Of a stretch of DNA of 64,000 bases, positions 38,321-47,432 are shown in pieces. The notes under the pieces were generated by a model. It was not told where the DNA came from and searched no databases. It saw nothing but the letters and a program-made list of their open reading frames with translations. The stretch covers positions 1-64,000 of the forward strand of contig NZ_SMYN01000009.1 of assembly GCF_004959935.1 (NCBI RefSeq), given 5' to 3'. The stretch's first letter is position 1. Every line of letters begins with the position of its first letter. Position numbers and translations under genes: made by a program. The DNA comes from Falsirhodobacter xinxiangensis (GTDB lineage Bacteria; Pseudomonadota; Alphaproteobacteria; Rhodobacterales; Rhodobacteraceae).

Positions 38321-38631
38321 GTTTCGGCCAGACGTTTCCGCAGCGTGTTCAAACGTTTCCTGAATCGCCACCGTGGACACAGGCTGCGCCGCGGGGAAAT
38401 CCGGCGATTTTATTGCGCCGTTTCCGCTTCGCGTTTCTTGAAAATACCCTGCTCGTTCCTTTATTGCAGCTATACAACCCAAGGTTGTGCTGTTCGCGGT
38501 CTTTCGCCAATCGAATGCGACCATTCCAGCGAAACCTCGCCGGTCATTCAGCGCGAGGGCATCAATCGTTGCCGGATCGGAAACAGTCACTATCAAGGCG
38601 CGTATATCCCCCCAACAATCGGAACTGACCA
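38321..38631 (+). other. Long region upstream of the glycosidase gene, no gene seen
   Basis: No supported gene between the lipoprotein terminator and the glycosidase start. It is more AT-rich than its surroundings in the middle (38400-38470). It contains a 15-base palindrome (38474-38488) and probably the promoter of the secreted glycosidase. An overlapping open frame on the plus strand (38487-38876) is a shadow of that gene. Confidence 0.5.
38474..38488. promoter_or_regulatory. Palindrome ACAACC-N3-GGTTGT, candidate operator
   Basis: A perfect six-base inverted repeat with a three-base spacer, about 145 bases before the glycosidase start. Symmetry and size suit a helix-turn-helix dimer or a quorum-type regulator; no regulator is identified. 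Confidence 0.35.
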
Positions 38632-39954
38632 ATGCCCCAGAAAGTAAAGCCCGGCCAGCTTGGCATGGCCACCCCGTTCGGCGAAATCCTCGGCTCCTCG
38701 ACCGAGGAGATGAACGCCGAGTTCAAGGATTACAAAGCTCTTGGCGCGGATTGGATCCGCATGGATTTCCACTGGGATCTCGTGCAGCCCCGCGCGGGCG
38801 TCTGGAACTGGTCGCTGATCGACAAGGTCGTGAATGCTGCCAACGCACATGGGATCAAGGTCGTCGCAATCCTTGAAGGCGTGCCCGGCTGGCTGGATCA
38901 AGGTCTGGGCACCAAGGCTTCGCAAGCCGCGCTTGGCACCTTCGCAGGCGAGGCCGCCAAGCGTTATGGCGACCGCGTGGATCATTGGGAAATCCTGAAC
39001 GAGCCCAACAAGGACCATATCAACGCGCAGAACTATACTGCGGGTCTGAAGGCGGCCTATACCGCGATCAAGGCGGTCGATGCGGATGACACCGTCATCA
39101 CCGGCGGCACCGCCCCGGTTCCCAACACCGGCAACGGCATGGTCGGCGCGGTGGACTATCTGGAACAGATGTATGATGCGGGCGCGAAGAACTATTTCGA
39201 CGCTGTCGGCTATCACCCCTACACCTATCCGCAGATGCCCTCCAGCAGCTCGTCCTGGAACGGGTGGCAGATCATGGAAGACGGCATCCGTGGCGAGATG
39301 CTGGCCAATGGCGACGGTGGCAAGCAGATCTGGATGACCGAATTCGGCGCGCCCACCGCAGGCAGCAACACCGCGCTGACCCAGGCCCAGCAGGCGCAGG
39401 TCATCCGCGAGGCGGTGGACATCGCGCAGGATTACGACTGGGCCGGTCCGATCATGTGGTATTCCTACAAGGACCGTGGCGGCTCGACCGGGACGGCGGA
39501 AAACTGGTTCGGCCTCGTGGGCCCGAATGGCGAGAAGAAGGCCGCCTACAACACGTTCAAGGATCTGGGCAACAAGGATGGCGGCGCCGTCACCGCTCCG
39601 ATCAAGGAACCCGCGATCACGCCCCAGCCCACCCCCAAGCCGGTGGAGCAGGACGACGCGGCTGGCGATATCATCAAGGTCGGCACGCTGACCAAGTGGC
39701 AGAAGATCGCGTATGACGATGGCGACACCATCGATCTGAGCGCCATCGATGCCAATTCCACCGTGCGCGGCAATCAGGCGTTCAACTTCATCGGGTCCAA
39801 CTGGCTGGACGATCCGCGCGATCTGGGCGTGTATCACAACAGCGGTCAGAACCGGACCTATGTTCAGGGCGACGTCGATGGCGACGGGGCTTTTGATCTG
39901 AACCTGGTGATCGACGGCATCCACAAGCTGACCGCCGACGATTTCATCCTGTGA
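38632..39954 (+). CDS. Secreted glycosidase, GH39-like, with serralysin-type C-terminus
   Basis: A 440-residue enzyme. Residues 1-320 form a TIM-barrel glycoside hydrolase of clan A (PslG-like or GH39-like). E124 in EILNEPN fits the acid/base and E237 in WMTEFGAPT the nucleophile. There is no N-terminal signal peptide. From about residue 335 a domain like the C-terminus of serralysin (DTIDLSAIDANS, GDVDGDGAFDL, ending LTADDFIL) suggests type I secretion. It would cut an exopolysaccharide or other glycan outside the cell. Ribosome site weak. A terminator follows. Confidence 0.75.
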   Translation: MPQKVKPGQLGMATPFGEILGSSTEEMNAEFKDYKALGADWIRMDFHWDLVQPRAGVWNWSLIDKVVNAANAHGIKVVAILEGVPGWLDQGLGTKASQAALGTFAGEAAKRYGDRVDHWEILNEPNKDHINAQNYTAGLKAAYTAIKAVDADDTVITGGTAPVPNTGNGMVGAVDYLEQMYDAGAKNYFDAVGYHPYTYPQMPSSSSSWNGWQIMEDGIRGEMLANGDGGKQIWMTEFGAPTAGSNTALTQAQQAQVIREAVDIAQDYDWAGPIMWYSYKDRGGSTGTAENWFGLVGPNGEKKAAYNTFKDLGNKDGGAVTAPIKEPAITPQPTPKPVEQDDAAGDIIKVGTLTKWQKIAYDDGDTIDLSAIDANSTVRGNQAFNFIGSNWLDDPRDLGVYHNSGQNRTYVQGDVDGDGAFDLNLVIDGIHKLTADDFIL

Positions 39955-39961
39955 TCGGATC

Positions 39962-39990
39962 GGGCCGGGGTGATCCCCCGGCCCTTTTCA
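39962..39990 (+). terminator. Rho-independent terminator after the glycosidase gene
   Basis: Stem GGGCCGGGG / CCCCGGCCC with a short loop (TGAT plus one C), followed by TTTT. It starts eight bases after the stop and ends at the stop of the convergent phosphodiesterase gene. Confidence 0.85.
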
Positions 39991-41043
39991 TCACTTGCGA
40001 CGACGGCGCAGGACGGCCAGACCGCCCAGACCCGCCAGCAGCATCGGGAGCGCAGCCGGCAGCGGCACCGGCGCGGGCATGTTGGCGTCGATCACGGCGC
40101 GGCCCAGATCGGGATAGTCGGTGAAGATGCCGTCGATCCCGGCCTCGATCAGCGGCTGGATCTGCGCGAAGGCTTCCTCCAGCGAGGTCGGGCGCCACGT
40201 CCAGCCATGGACGACCAGACCCAGATCATGCGCGGCGGAGATGAATTCCGCGCCCAGCGCCGGGCTGGAGATCGAAACGCCCAGACCCTCCACATATTCG
40301 GCCAGAGCTTCGAGGCTGCGGAACTCGCCGCCATAGGTCATGCCGAAGACGCCATCCAGCAGCGTGGCCGAACCCAGCTGCGCGATGGTCGCGTCGATCA
40401 TCATGGAATCGGTCAGCGCGGCCAGTTCTTCGGCGGAGTCGAACGAGAAGCTTTGCAGGATCACCTTGTCGGCGGCTTCGGTATAGCCGTGGGTCGACAG
40501 CGACTGCGCGATGGCGGTGTTCAGCGCGGCGTTGTAGGGCGCCTTCGATTCCGGATAGATGCCGATATCGGTCCCGTTCTCGGCATTGTATTCGTCCAGC
40601 CAGACCAGAACTTCGTCGAAGGTCGGCACGACGAAGGGATAGTCGGACGAGAAGCCCGGATATTCGTTCGTGGCTGTGCGGGTCGGCTCGGCGGTCAGTG
40701 TGCGGATTTCGTCCAGCGTGAAGTCCTTGACGGCATAGCCGCCGTTGCGGGCCTCGAACAGTTCTTCGACATTGGTGGAACGGTTCAGCGTGCCGTCATG
40801 CATCACGACGACATGGCCGTCGGCGGTCAGTTGCAGATCCGGCTCGATGTAGTCGGCGCCCATCTGGATGCCCAGCTCGTAGGCGGCGATGGTGTGCTCG
40901 GGCAGATAGCCGCTGGCGCCGCGATGGGCGATCAGGATCGGCGCTTCGCCGTTCAGCGTGGCGAAACGGTCGATGGTGGCAGCAGTGACCGGCGCGGCAA
41001 GCATCGCGCCCAGAACGGCGGTGCCAAGAAGCATGGCTTTCAT
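39991..41043 (-). CDS. Secreted glycerophosphodiester phosphodiesterase with VPLPA-CTERM tail
   Basis: A 350-residue enzyme that hydrolyses glycerophosphodiesters to glycerol-3-phosphate. The signal peptide is followed by LIAHRGASGYLPEHT (H40, R41, E49) and EPDLQLTADG and VMHDGTLNRST, the metal and catalytic residues. The C-terminus PAPVPLPAALPMLLAGLGG with LRRRRK is a VPLPA-CTERM sorting signal, seen in Rhodobacterales for surface or exopolysaccharide-associated proteins. AAGGGA precedes ATG 41043. It is convergent with the glycosidase gene, and their functions may be linked at the cell surface. Confidence 0.9.
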   Translation of the reverse strand: MKAMLLGTAVLGAMLAAPVTAATIDRFATLNGEAPILIAHRGASGYLPEHTIAAYELGIQMGADYIEPDLQLTADGHVVVMHDGTLNRSTNVEELFEARNGGYAVKDFTLDEIRTLTAEPTRTATNEYPGFSSDYPFVVPTFDEVLVWLDEYNAENGTDIGIYPESKAPYNAALNTAIAQSLSTHGYTEAADKVILQSFSFDSAEELAALTDSMMIDATIAQLGSATLLDGVFGMTYGGEFRSLEALAEYVEGLGVSISSPALGAEFISAAHDLGLVVHGWTWRPTSLEEAFAQIQPLIEAGIDGIFTDYPDLGRAVIDANMPAPVPLPAALPMLLAGLGGLAVLRRRRK

Positions 41044-41130
41044 GGTCTGTCCCTTGAATTTACTATGAAATGGCGGCACTCGCACCGCACGGGATCGTGA
41101 CTAGGGGCGCATTGTGGCGGAACGGCAAAG

Positions 41131-41145
41131 TTAACGCGAAGTTAA
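41131..41145. promoter_or_regulatory. CtrA box (TTAA-N7-TTAA)
   Basis: TTAACGCGAAGTTAA is an exact match to the CtrA consensus TTAA-N7-TTAA, between the phosphodiesterase (leftward) and purB (rightward) starts, 90 bases before purB. The match is exact but a single site can occur by chance. Confidence 0.55.
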
Positions 41146-41234
41146 TGCGACAATGCCAAGGGCGCGCGGAACTTGCCCTTTTGGCCCCTGCGGCGTAAGG
41201 AAACCGCGCCCCGATCCCTTGAAAGGCCACGCGC

Positions 41235-42536
41235 ATGATCCCCCGCTATTCCCGCCCCGACATGGTCGCCATCTGGTCGCCCGAGACGAAGTTCCGCATC
41301 TGGTACGAGATCGAGGCCCATGCCTGCGACGCGCAGGCCGATCTGGGCGTCATCCCCCGCGCCAATGCCGATGCCGTCTGGCGCGCGAAGGATGTGGAAT
41401 TCGACGTGGCCCGCATCGACGAGATCGAGGCCGTGACCAAGCATGACGTCATCGCCTTCCTGACCCATCTGGCCGAGCATGTGGGTTCGGACGACGCGCG
41501 TTTCGTCCATCAGGGGATGACCAGTTCCGACGTTCTGGACACCACGCTGAACATCCAGCTTGTCCGCGCGTCGGACCTGCTGCTGGCGGGGATGGACCGC
41601 GTTCTGGCCGCGCTGAAGACCCGCGCGTTCGAGCATAAGGACACGGTGCGCATCGGCCGCTCGCACGGCATCCACGCGGAACCGACGACGATGGGCCTGA
41701 CCTTCGCCCGGTTCTATGCCGAGATGGCGCGGGGCCGCGACCGTCTGGTCGCCGCGCGCGAGGAAATCCGCACGGGCGCGATTTCCGGCGCCGTCGGCAC
41801 TTTCGCCAATATCGACCCGCGCGTCGAGGAGCATGTCTGCGAAAAGCTGGGCCTGATCCCCGAGCCGATCAGCACGCAGGTCATCCCGCGCGACCGTCAC
41901 GCGATGTTCTTTGCCACGCTGGGCGTGATCGCGTCGTCGATGGAAAACATCGCGATCGAGATCCGCCACATGCAGCGGACCGAGGTTCTGGAGGCCGAGG
42001 AGTTCTTCAGCCCCGGCCAGAAGGGCTCGTCCGCGATGCCGCACAAGCGCAACCCGGTGCTGACGGAAAACCTGACGGGCCTGGCGCGTCTGGTGCGGAT
42101 GGCCGTGATCCCAGCGATGGAGAACGTGGCCCTGTGGCATGAGCGCGACATCTCGCATTCGTCGGTGGAACGCGCGATCGGACCGGATGCGACGATCACG
42201 CTGGATTTCGCGCTGCACCGTCTGGCGGGCGTGGTGGAAAAGCTGGTGGTCTATCCCGAGAACATGCTGGCCAACATGAACAAGTTCCGCGGTCTGGTGA
42301 TGAGCCAGCGCGTGCTGTTGGCGCTGACGCAGGCCGGCGTGTCGCGCGAGGACAGCTATCGTCTGGTGCAGCGCAACGCGATGAAGGTCTGGGAACAGGG
42401 CGCGGATTTCAAGACCGAGCTTCTGGGCGATGCCGAGGTGACGGCAGCCCTGTCGCCCGCCGAGATCGAGGAGAAGTTCGATCTGGGCTATCACACCAAG
42501 CATGTGGACACGATCTTCAAACGGGTCTTCGGCTAA
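41235..42536 (+). CDS. purB: Adenylosuccinate lyase
   Basis: A 433-residue purine synthesis enzyme of the fumarase/aspartase superfamily, which cleaves SAICAR and adenylosuccinate. Signatures: RSHGIHAEPTTMG, TSSDVLDTTLN and GSSAMPHKRNP, with catalytic His and Ser loops. Length is normal. The start ATG 41235 follows AAGGCC. Monocistronic; fliG follows after 58 bases but with its own control elements. Confidence 0.95.
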   Translation: MIPRYSRPDMVAIWSPETKFRIWYEIEAHACDAQADLGVIPRANADAVWRAKDVEFDVARIDEIEAVTKHDVIAFLTHLAEHVGSDDARFVHQGMTSSDVLDTTLNIQLVRASDLLLAGMDRVLAALKTRAFEHKDTVRIGRSHGIHAEPTTMGLTFARFYAEMARGRDRLVAAREEIRTGAISGAVGTFANIDPRVEEHVCEKLGLIPEPISTQVIPRDRHAMFFATLGVIASSMENIAIEIRHMQRTEVLEAEEFFSPGQKGSSAMPHKRNPVLTENLTGLARLVRMAVIPAMENVALWHERDISHSSVERAIGPDATITLDFALHRLAGVVEKLVVYPENMLANMNKFRGLVMSQRVLLALTQAGVSREDSYRLVQRNAMKVWEQGADFKTELLGDAEVTAALSPAEIEEKFDLGYHTKHVDTIFKRVFG

Positions 42537-42547
42537 CCCCACGTTAA
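42533..42547 (+). promoter_or_regulatory. Near-CtrA box upstream of fliG
   Basis: CTAA-N7-TTAA (7 of 8 consensus bases). The left half-site overlaps the purB stop codon and the element ends 47 bases before the fliG start. Flagellar genes in Alphaproteobacteria are commonly CtrA-dependent. Confidence 0.45.
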
Positions 42548-42558
42548 CCCGATGAAAC

Positions 42559-42597
42559 CATCCTGCCCCCTGGATCACGAATCTCGGGGGCAGGATG
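42559..42597 (+). promoter_or_regulatory. Perfect 12-bp inverted repeat covering the fliG start
   Basis: CATCCTGCCCCC at 42559-42570 is the exact complement of GGGGGCAGGATG at 42586-42597, with a 15-base loop. The 3' arm holds the presumed ribosome site (GGGGCAGG) and the ATG start of fliG. In mRNA it could hide translation start; as DNA it might be an operator or a purB terminator without a T-run. Confidence 0.6.
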
Positions 42598-43626
42598 TCT
42601 CAGGCACTGGCACAGATCACACCGGCGCAGCGCGCCGTGCGTGTGGCGCGACCGCTGAACGGGCTGGAAAAGGCCGCCATCGTCGTGCGCCTTTTGATAT
42701 CCGAGGGGGCGAATATCCCCCTGTCGTCCTTGCCGGAAGAATTGCAGGCCGAACTGACTGCGCAGATGGGGCAGATGACCCCCGTGGACCGCGCCACGAT
42801 GAATGCGGTGATCGAGGAATTCTCGACCGAGCTGGAACAGCTTGGGATCGCCTTTCCGGGCGGGATGGAGGGCGCGCTGAAGGCGATGGACGGCCACATC
42901 TCGGCCGGGGCGGTCACGCGGCTGCGGCGGGGCGGTATCGGCCCCGCGGACCCGTGGGAGCGGCTGAACGCCCTGCCCCCGGATCGTCTTCTGCCGATAC
43001 TGGAGGAGGAGGCGGTCGAGGTGGCTGCCGTCATGCTGTCGAAGCTGCCGGTGGCGCGTTCGGCCGAACTGCTGGGCAAACTACCGGGGGAACGGGCGCG
43101 CAAGGTCGCCTTTGCGGTGTCGATGACGGGCAATGTGGACCCGGCGACGGTGCAGCGGATCGGCGCATCGCTGGCACAGCAGATCGACCAGCAACCGGCA
43201 CGGGCCTTCGATGCGAATCCGGTGGAACGGGTGGGCGCGATCCTGAACGTATCGCAGACCGTCACGCGCGAGGATGTGCTGACGGGGCTGGACGAGGAAG
43301 ACGCGGATTTCGGCGCCAAGGTGCGGCGGGCGATCTTCACCTTCTCGCATATTCCGTCGCGGATGACGCCAGCCGAGGTGCCGAAGCTGCTGCGCGCGGT
43401 CGATCAGGGGGTGTTGATCACGGCAATGGCCGCGCCCGGCGGGACCGAGACGCGGGAGTTCATTCTGGCGAACCTGTCGCAGCGTATGGCCCAGACGCTG
43501 CGAGAGGAGATCGCGGATCGCGGCACGCCCCGGCCCAAGGATGCAGAGGCGGCCATGACCACCGTGATCGGCGCGATCCGCCAGCTTGAAGGCACGGGCG
43601 AGATCACGCTGATCACCGAGGATTAG
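42595..43626 (+). CDS. fliG: Flagellar motor switch protein FliG
   Basis: A 343-residue FliG-like protein of the flagellar C-ring that couples the stator to rotor switching. Features: N-terminal LNGLEKAAIVVRLL, middle EEEAVEVAAVMLSKL, and a C-terminal torque domain (VRRAIFTFSHIPSRM). Here the C-terminal charged residues are less conserved than in E. coli FliG. It stands alone, far from any other flagellar gene in the window. Its stop overlaps the stop of the convergent GTA gene 15 by four bases. Confidence 0.8.
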   Translation: MSQALAQITPAQRAVRVARPLNGLEKAAIVVRLLISEGANIPLSSLPEELQAELTAQMGQMTPVDRATMNAVIEEFSTELEQLGIAFPGGMEGALKAMDGHISAGAVTRLRRGGIGPADPWERLNALPPDRLLPILEEEAVEVAAVMLSKLPVARSAELLGKLPGERARKVAFAVSMTGNVDPATVQRIGASLAQQIDQQPARAFDANPVERVGAILNVSQTVTREDVLTGLDEEDADFGAKVRRAIFTFSHIPSRMTPAEVPKLLRAVDQGVLITAMAAPGGTETREFILANLSQRMAQTLREEIADRGTPRPKDAEAAMTTVIGAIRQLEGTGEITLITED

Positions 43627-46600
43627 AGCGCGAGCCTGCGGAACGGCCCCGGCCCGAACCGATCCGAGATCTGCGCGACCGCGATGGCCGTCGCGCCCTC
43701 GGCTGCGGGCAGCGTCCATTCCGGCGTGGTGACCGTGACGTCGCGCAGTATCTGATCCCCTTTGATGACGCGGACCAGATAGGCCTCGCGCTCCTCGCCC
43801 AGCGGCACCTCATAGGATGCCCAGTTGTCGCCGTCGATCCGGGTGCGGCGCACCCATGTGATCCGTTGACCCCTGCGGCGCAGATGCGCCGGGGCATAGG
43901 GGCGCAGGCCCGCCCCTTCGAAGGCCAACACCTGATGCACCACCGCCGGGTCGTCATAGCTGCGACCGGCATTGCCGGTGCGGTAGTGGCGGGCGAGGCC
44001 GCGTGCCTCTGCGGGGACGGTGATCTGGGTCATCGCCTCGTCCAGAAGCACGACGGTCGATCCGGCGGGCCAGCCTTCGGCTGGGATGAACGCCTCGGTG
44101 CCAAGCTGGCCACGAAGGCGGGCAGAGAGGTCATAGGTGCCAGTGCCGACCAGAACGGCATCGGCAAACTGGAACAGCTCCCACCGGGTGCCGTCACCGA
44201 TGGCCATGACGTTCGCACCGTTCAGCACCTGCGCCGCGCTGGCCGAGGAGAGATCGCCGCCGTGGACTTTCACCCGCAGCGCCGCCCCCCGGTCCCAGAG
44301 GCCGCTTCGCGCCGGGGCCATAGGGGTCTGGGTAAGTCCGAGGATCGCGCCGCGCTGGACCAGCGTGTTCAGCTCATACCCTGCATCCTCGGATGCCGAC
44401 CAGACGGCCACGGTGCCGGGCCAGGGGGTGGCGGCGATGGCGACATGCGGGGCGTGCGGAACCTCGTCCCCGCGCAACAGCGGCAGGTCGAGGAAGACCG
44501 GATGGACCGGAACAGGGGCCACGAAGGGCTTGGCCGGGACCCGCTGCTCGACCGCATCGCTGGCGACATAGACGGCGGGTTCGACCCGCACCGCCTCGAC
44601 CATCTGGGCACCGGCGCGGTCCAGCCGGTCGATCCGCCAGCGCATCCCGTGCAGTGCCACGACGTCCCCCGCCCCGACCTGCGCCGACGGCGGCAGCGCA
44701 AAGCGCGCGGTATCCCGCGCCACACGGGATTCCGACAGCCAGCGTTCCGCGATCCGCCGCCCTTCGGAGGCCGTCAGCACCAGCGGCAGGTCGGTCTGCG
44801 AGACGGCATTGCTGGTCTCGTCCGGGAAGATCGCCTCGGCCTGCCGCGCGGCGTAATCGCCCTCGGCCTCGGTATGGGCAAGACGAACGCGGCCCGCGAT
44901 CTCTGCCTCGGGCAGACGGACAAGTTCCAGCGTATCGTCTTCGGTCAGCGCCAACGTGTCGGGATCGAGTTCCAGCCCCACGCGGCCGTGGCGCATGGTG
45001 AAGACCAGCATCCCGTCCCGCTCGGCCGCCTCGAACCCATAGGCCAGCATCAGCGGTTGCAGCGATGCGCGGGCCGAGCCGGCATCGCCGGGTGCATAGC
45101 CGCGCACCGTTCCATGAAGACCCGAGACGTCATAGGCGGTCACGCCCGACCGCTCGCATATCTCGGCCACGACCGAAGACAGCGGTTGCGCCGAAGCACG
45201 CCCGGACAGCCAATGGCCGCGGGGGTAGTTGTCGCCATCGCTCCAGAAATCGAGGTTGTTCGGGAAGGCCGGGAAGGGCCGCGCATCCCAGGCCCAAGCG
45301 TGGGCGTATTGCATCTGGACCATCCGGTCGCCATAGGCGCCCGCCGGGTTGTTGGCCGGATCGCCCCAGAACTCTGCCATGGCGCGTAGGTATTGCATCT
45401 GGATCAGATCGTCCCGCCGCCCGTCCGACGCGCGAGGCAGCACGGATTCCGACGATTTGGGGTCGAGGAACTTGTTCGGCTCGTTCGATCCCTTGTCGAT
45501 GGCCGCGCAGCCGTATTCGGTGAAGCGGATCGGCTTCGATCCCGGCTCCCACGCCGTGCGGATACGCGCCCCGCCCCGGCGATCGTGATGGGGCAGCGAC
45601 CACCAGCTTTTCAGGTCCTTGTTGCGAAACACCCACGGCTCGCCGTAAGCGCCATCGGTGATCGGCTTACGGTTCTGGGCGGCCAGACCCTCGGGGCTGT
45701 CGTAATACCAGTCGAACCCCTCGCCGCCCATGACGTTGGATTTCAGGTAATCGAGGTCGTAGATCGAGCCCCAATGCGCGTCGGCATGATCCTCGCCGTC
45801 GCGCCAGTCGGACAGCGGCATATAGTTGTCGATGCCGACGAAATCGATCGCCGGATCGGCCCAGAGTGGGTCCAGATGGAAATACACGTCACCATCCGCG
45901 TGATAGCCGAAATATTCCGACCAGTCGGCGGCATAGCTAATCTTGGCATCCGGCAGAATCGCCCGCACCTCGGCCGCCAGTTGGCGCAGCGCCTGCACGG
46001 CGGGGAAGCTGTCATGAGCGCCCCGGATTTGGGTCAGCCCGCGCATTTCCGATCCGATGCAGAAGGCGTCCACACCGCCCGCCTGCGCGCAAAGATGCGC
46101 GTAATGCAGGATGAACCGCCGATACCGCCATTCCTGCGGACCGGTATAGCTCGCGCCGAAATGCTCGGGCATCGCGGTGCCGAAAAACGCGGCGACCTCG
46201 GCCTCGGCGGCGGCGGTGCGGTCGGTGGTCCCCGTGCGTCCCGGCGCTTGCGAGGTCGTGATCCGTCCGCGCCACGGCAGGACGGGCTGGCCATCCGCAT
46301 CCGAATACGGATCGGGCAGCGTATTGCCCTCCATCTGATCCATCAGGATGAAGGGATAGAACATCACCTCGCGCCCGCCATCCCGAATGGCGCGGATCGC
46401 CTCGATCACCGAGGCATCGGCGGGTGTGCCGCCATAGACCGGGCGACCGTCGGCCTGCGGCACCAGCGCCGCCTGCGCGCGCGTGACCCCCGCAACCGTC
46501 CATGGCATCGGCACGCCATCCGCGCGCTGTTCGACGCAGGGCTGCACCGTGCAGTCGCCGCAGCGCAGATCGTTGCCGAACCACGACACCACCAGCGAAA

Positions 46601-47429
46601 CGGATTGCGCGGCGGGCAGTTCCTCGCCCAACTGGCGCAGCGCCACCGTCAGGTCGGTCTTGCCCGAGGGTGTGTTGACGTTCAGCGAACGGTTTGCGCC
46701 CGGTCCACTGGACACATGAACCGGGGTCGTCGCCAGCGCGTATTCGCCCGTGCCGGGAACCAGCGCGACCGCCCTCACCCCGCGCTGCAGGTTCACGTCG
46801 CGGTCGGCCTGACCGCCCTGCGCCGGGCGCAGCACCTCGAACGAAAACTGTGGCACCCGGTTGCCGAACTGGCCAAGCGGAAGATCCTCCAGTACCACAT
46901 AGGCGATGCCGCGATAGGCTGGCGCGTGACCTTCGACCGCCGCGATTTTGGGGTCGGGAAGCTGGTCCTCGCTGCCCTCATAAACGCGCATGTTCAGATC
47001 GTGGGGCGAAAGCTCGATCCCGTCGGCCCAGACGCGCCCGATGCTGGCGATCTCGCCCTCGCACAGGGCGATGGCGAGGCTGACGGAATAGGAATAGCTT
47101 GTGGTCTTGGGCTTCGGCGTGCCCTTGCCACCGCCGGACTTGCTGACATGTTCCAGAAACCGCGTGGCCCAGATGACCTGACCCGACACGCGGGTGCGGC
47201 CATAGACTTGGGCGACCGGCGCGCCTTCGGACGCGCCCATGATGCGGAAACGGTCCAGCTTGCCGATCTCGACCCGTTCAGACCCTGCGCCCAGAAGGCG
47301 CTGGTCGATCACCTGACCCAGCGTCGCGCCGACCGCGCGCCCGATGACGGCGCCGGACAGGCCGATGACCGTGCCGCCGATGCCGCCGCCGATCGCGGCG
47401 CCGGCGGTTGCAAGCAGAAGGGTTGCCAT
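43623..47429 (-). CDS. GTA tail-tip protein (gene 15), TIM-barrel and tail domains
   Basis: A 1268-residue protein, the largest GTA gene. The N-terminal 60 residues have hydrophobic Gly/Ala repeats. The middle has a GTA TIM-barrel-like domain (GVDAFCIGSEMRGL, then ISYAADWSEYFGYHADGDV). The last 500 residues resemble phage tail-tip proteins. It forms the tail tip or baseplate that contacts the recipient and probably degrades or binds its surface glycan. Starts three bases after gene 14. Confidence 0.9.
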   Translation of the reverse strand: MATLLLATAGAAIGGGIGGTVIGLSGAVIGRAVGATLGQVIDQRLLGAGSERVEIGKLDRFRIMGASEGAPVAQVYGRTRVSGQVIWATRFLEHVSKSGGGKGTPKPKTTSYSYSVSLAIALCEGEIASIGRVWADGIELSPHDLNMRVYEGSEDQLPDPKIAAVEGHAPAYRGIAYVVLEDLPLGQFGNRVPQFSFEVLRPAQGGQADRDVNLQRGVRAVALVPGTGEYALATTPVHVSSGPGANRSLNVNTPSGKTDLTVALRQLGEELPAAQSVSLVVSWFGNDLRCGDCTVQPCVEQRADGVPMPWTVAGVTRAQAALVPQADGRPVYGGTPADASVIEAIRAIRDGGREVMFYPFILMDQMEGNTLPDPYSDADGQPVLPWRGRITTSQAPGRTGTTDRTAAAEAEVAAFFGTAMPEHFGASYTGPQEWRYRRFILHYAHLCAQAGGVDAFCIGSEMRGLTQIRGAHDSFPAVQALRQLAAEVRAILPDAKISYAADWSEYFGYHADGDVYFHLDPLWADPAIDFVGIDNYMPLSDWRDGEDHADAHWGSIYDLDYLKSNVMGGEGFDWYYDSPEGLAAQNRKPITDGAYGEPWVFRNKDLKSWWSLPHHDRRGGARIRTAWEPGSKPIRFTEYGCAAIDKGSNEPNKFLDPKSSESVLPRASDGRRDDLIQMQYLRAMAEFWGDPANNPAGAYGDRMVQMQYAHAWAWDARPFPAFPNNLDFWSDGDNYPRGHWLSGRASAQPLSSVVAEICERSGVTAYDVSGLHGTVRGYAPGDAGSARASLQPLMLAYGFEAAERDGMLVFTMRHGRVGLELDPDTLALTEDDTLELVRLPEAEIAGRVRLAHTEAEGDYAARQAEAIFPDETSNAVSQTDLPLVLTASEGRRIAERWLSESRVARDTARFALPPSAQVGAGDVVALHGMRWRIDRLDRAGAQMVEAVRVEPAVYVASDAVEQRVPAKPFVAPVPVHPVFLDLPLLRGDEVPHAPHVAIAATPWPGTVAVWSASEDAGYELNTLVQRGAILGLTQTPMAPARSGLWDRGAALRVKVHGGDLSSASAAQVLNGANVMAIGDGTRWELFQFADAVLVGTGTYDLSARLRGQLGTEAFIPAEGWPAGSTVVLLDEAMTQITVPAEARGLARHYRTGNAGRSYDDPAVVHQVLAFEGAGLRPYAPAHLRRRGQRITWVRRTRIDGDNWASYEVPLGEEREAYLVRVIKGDQILRDVTVTTPEWTLPAAEGATAIAVAQISDRFGPGPFRRLAL

Positions 47430-47432
47430 ATG

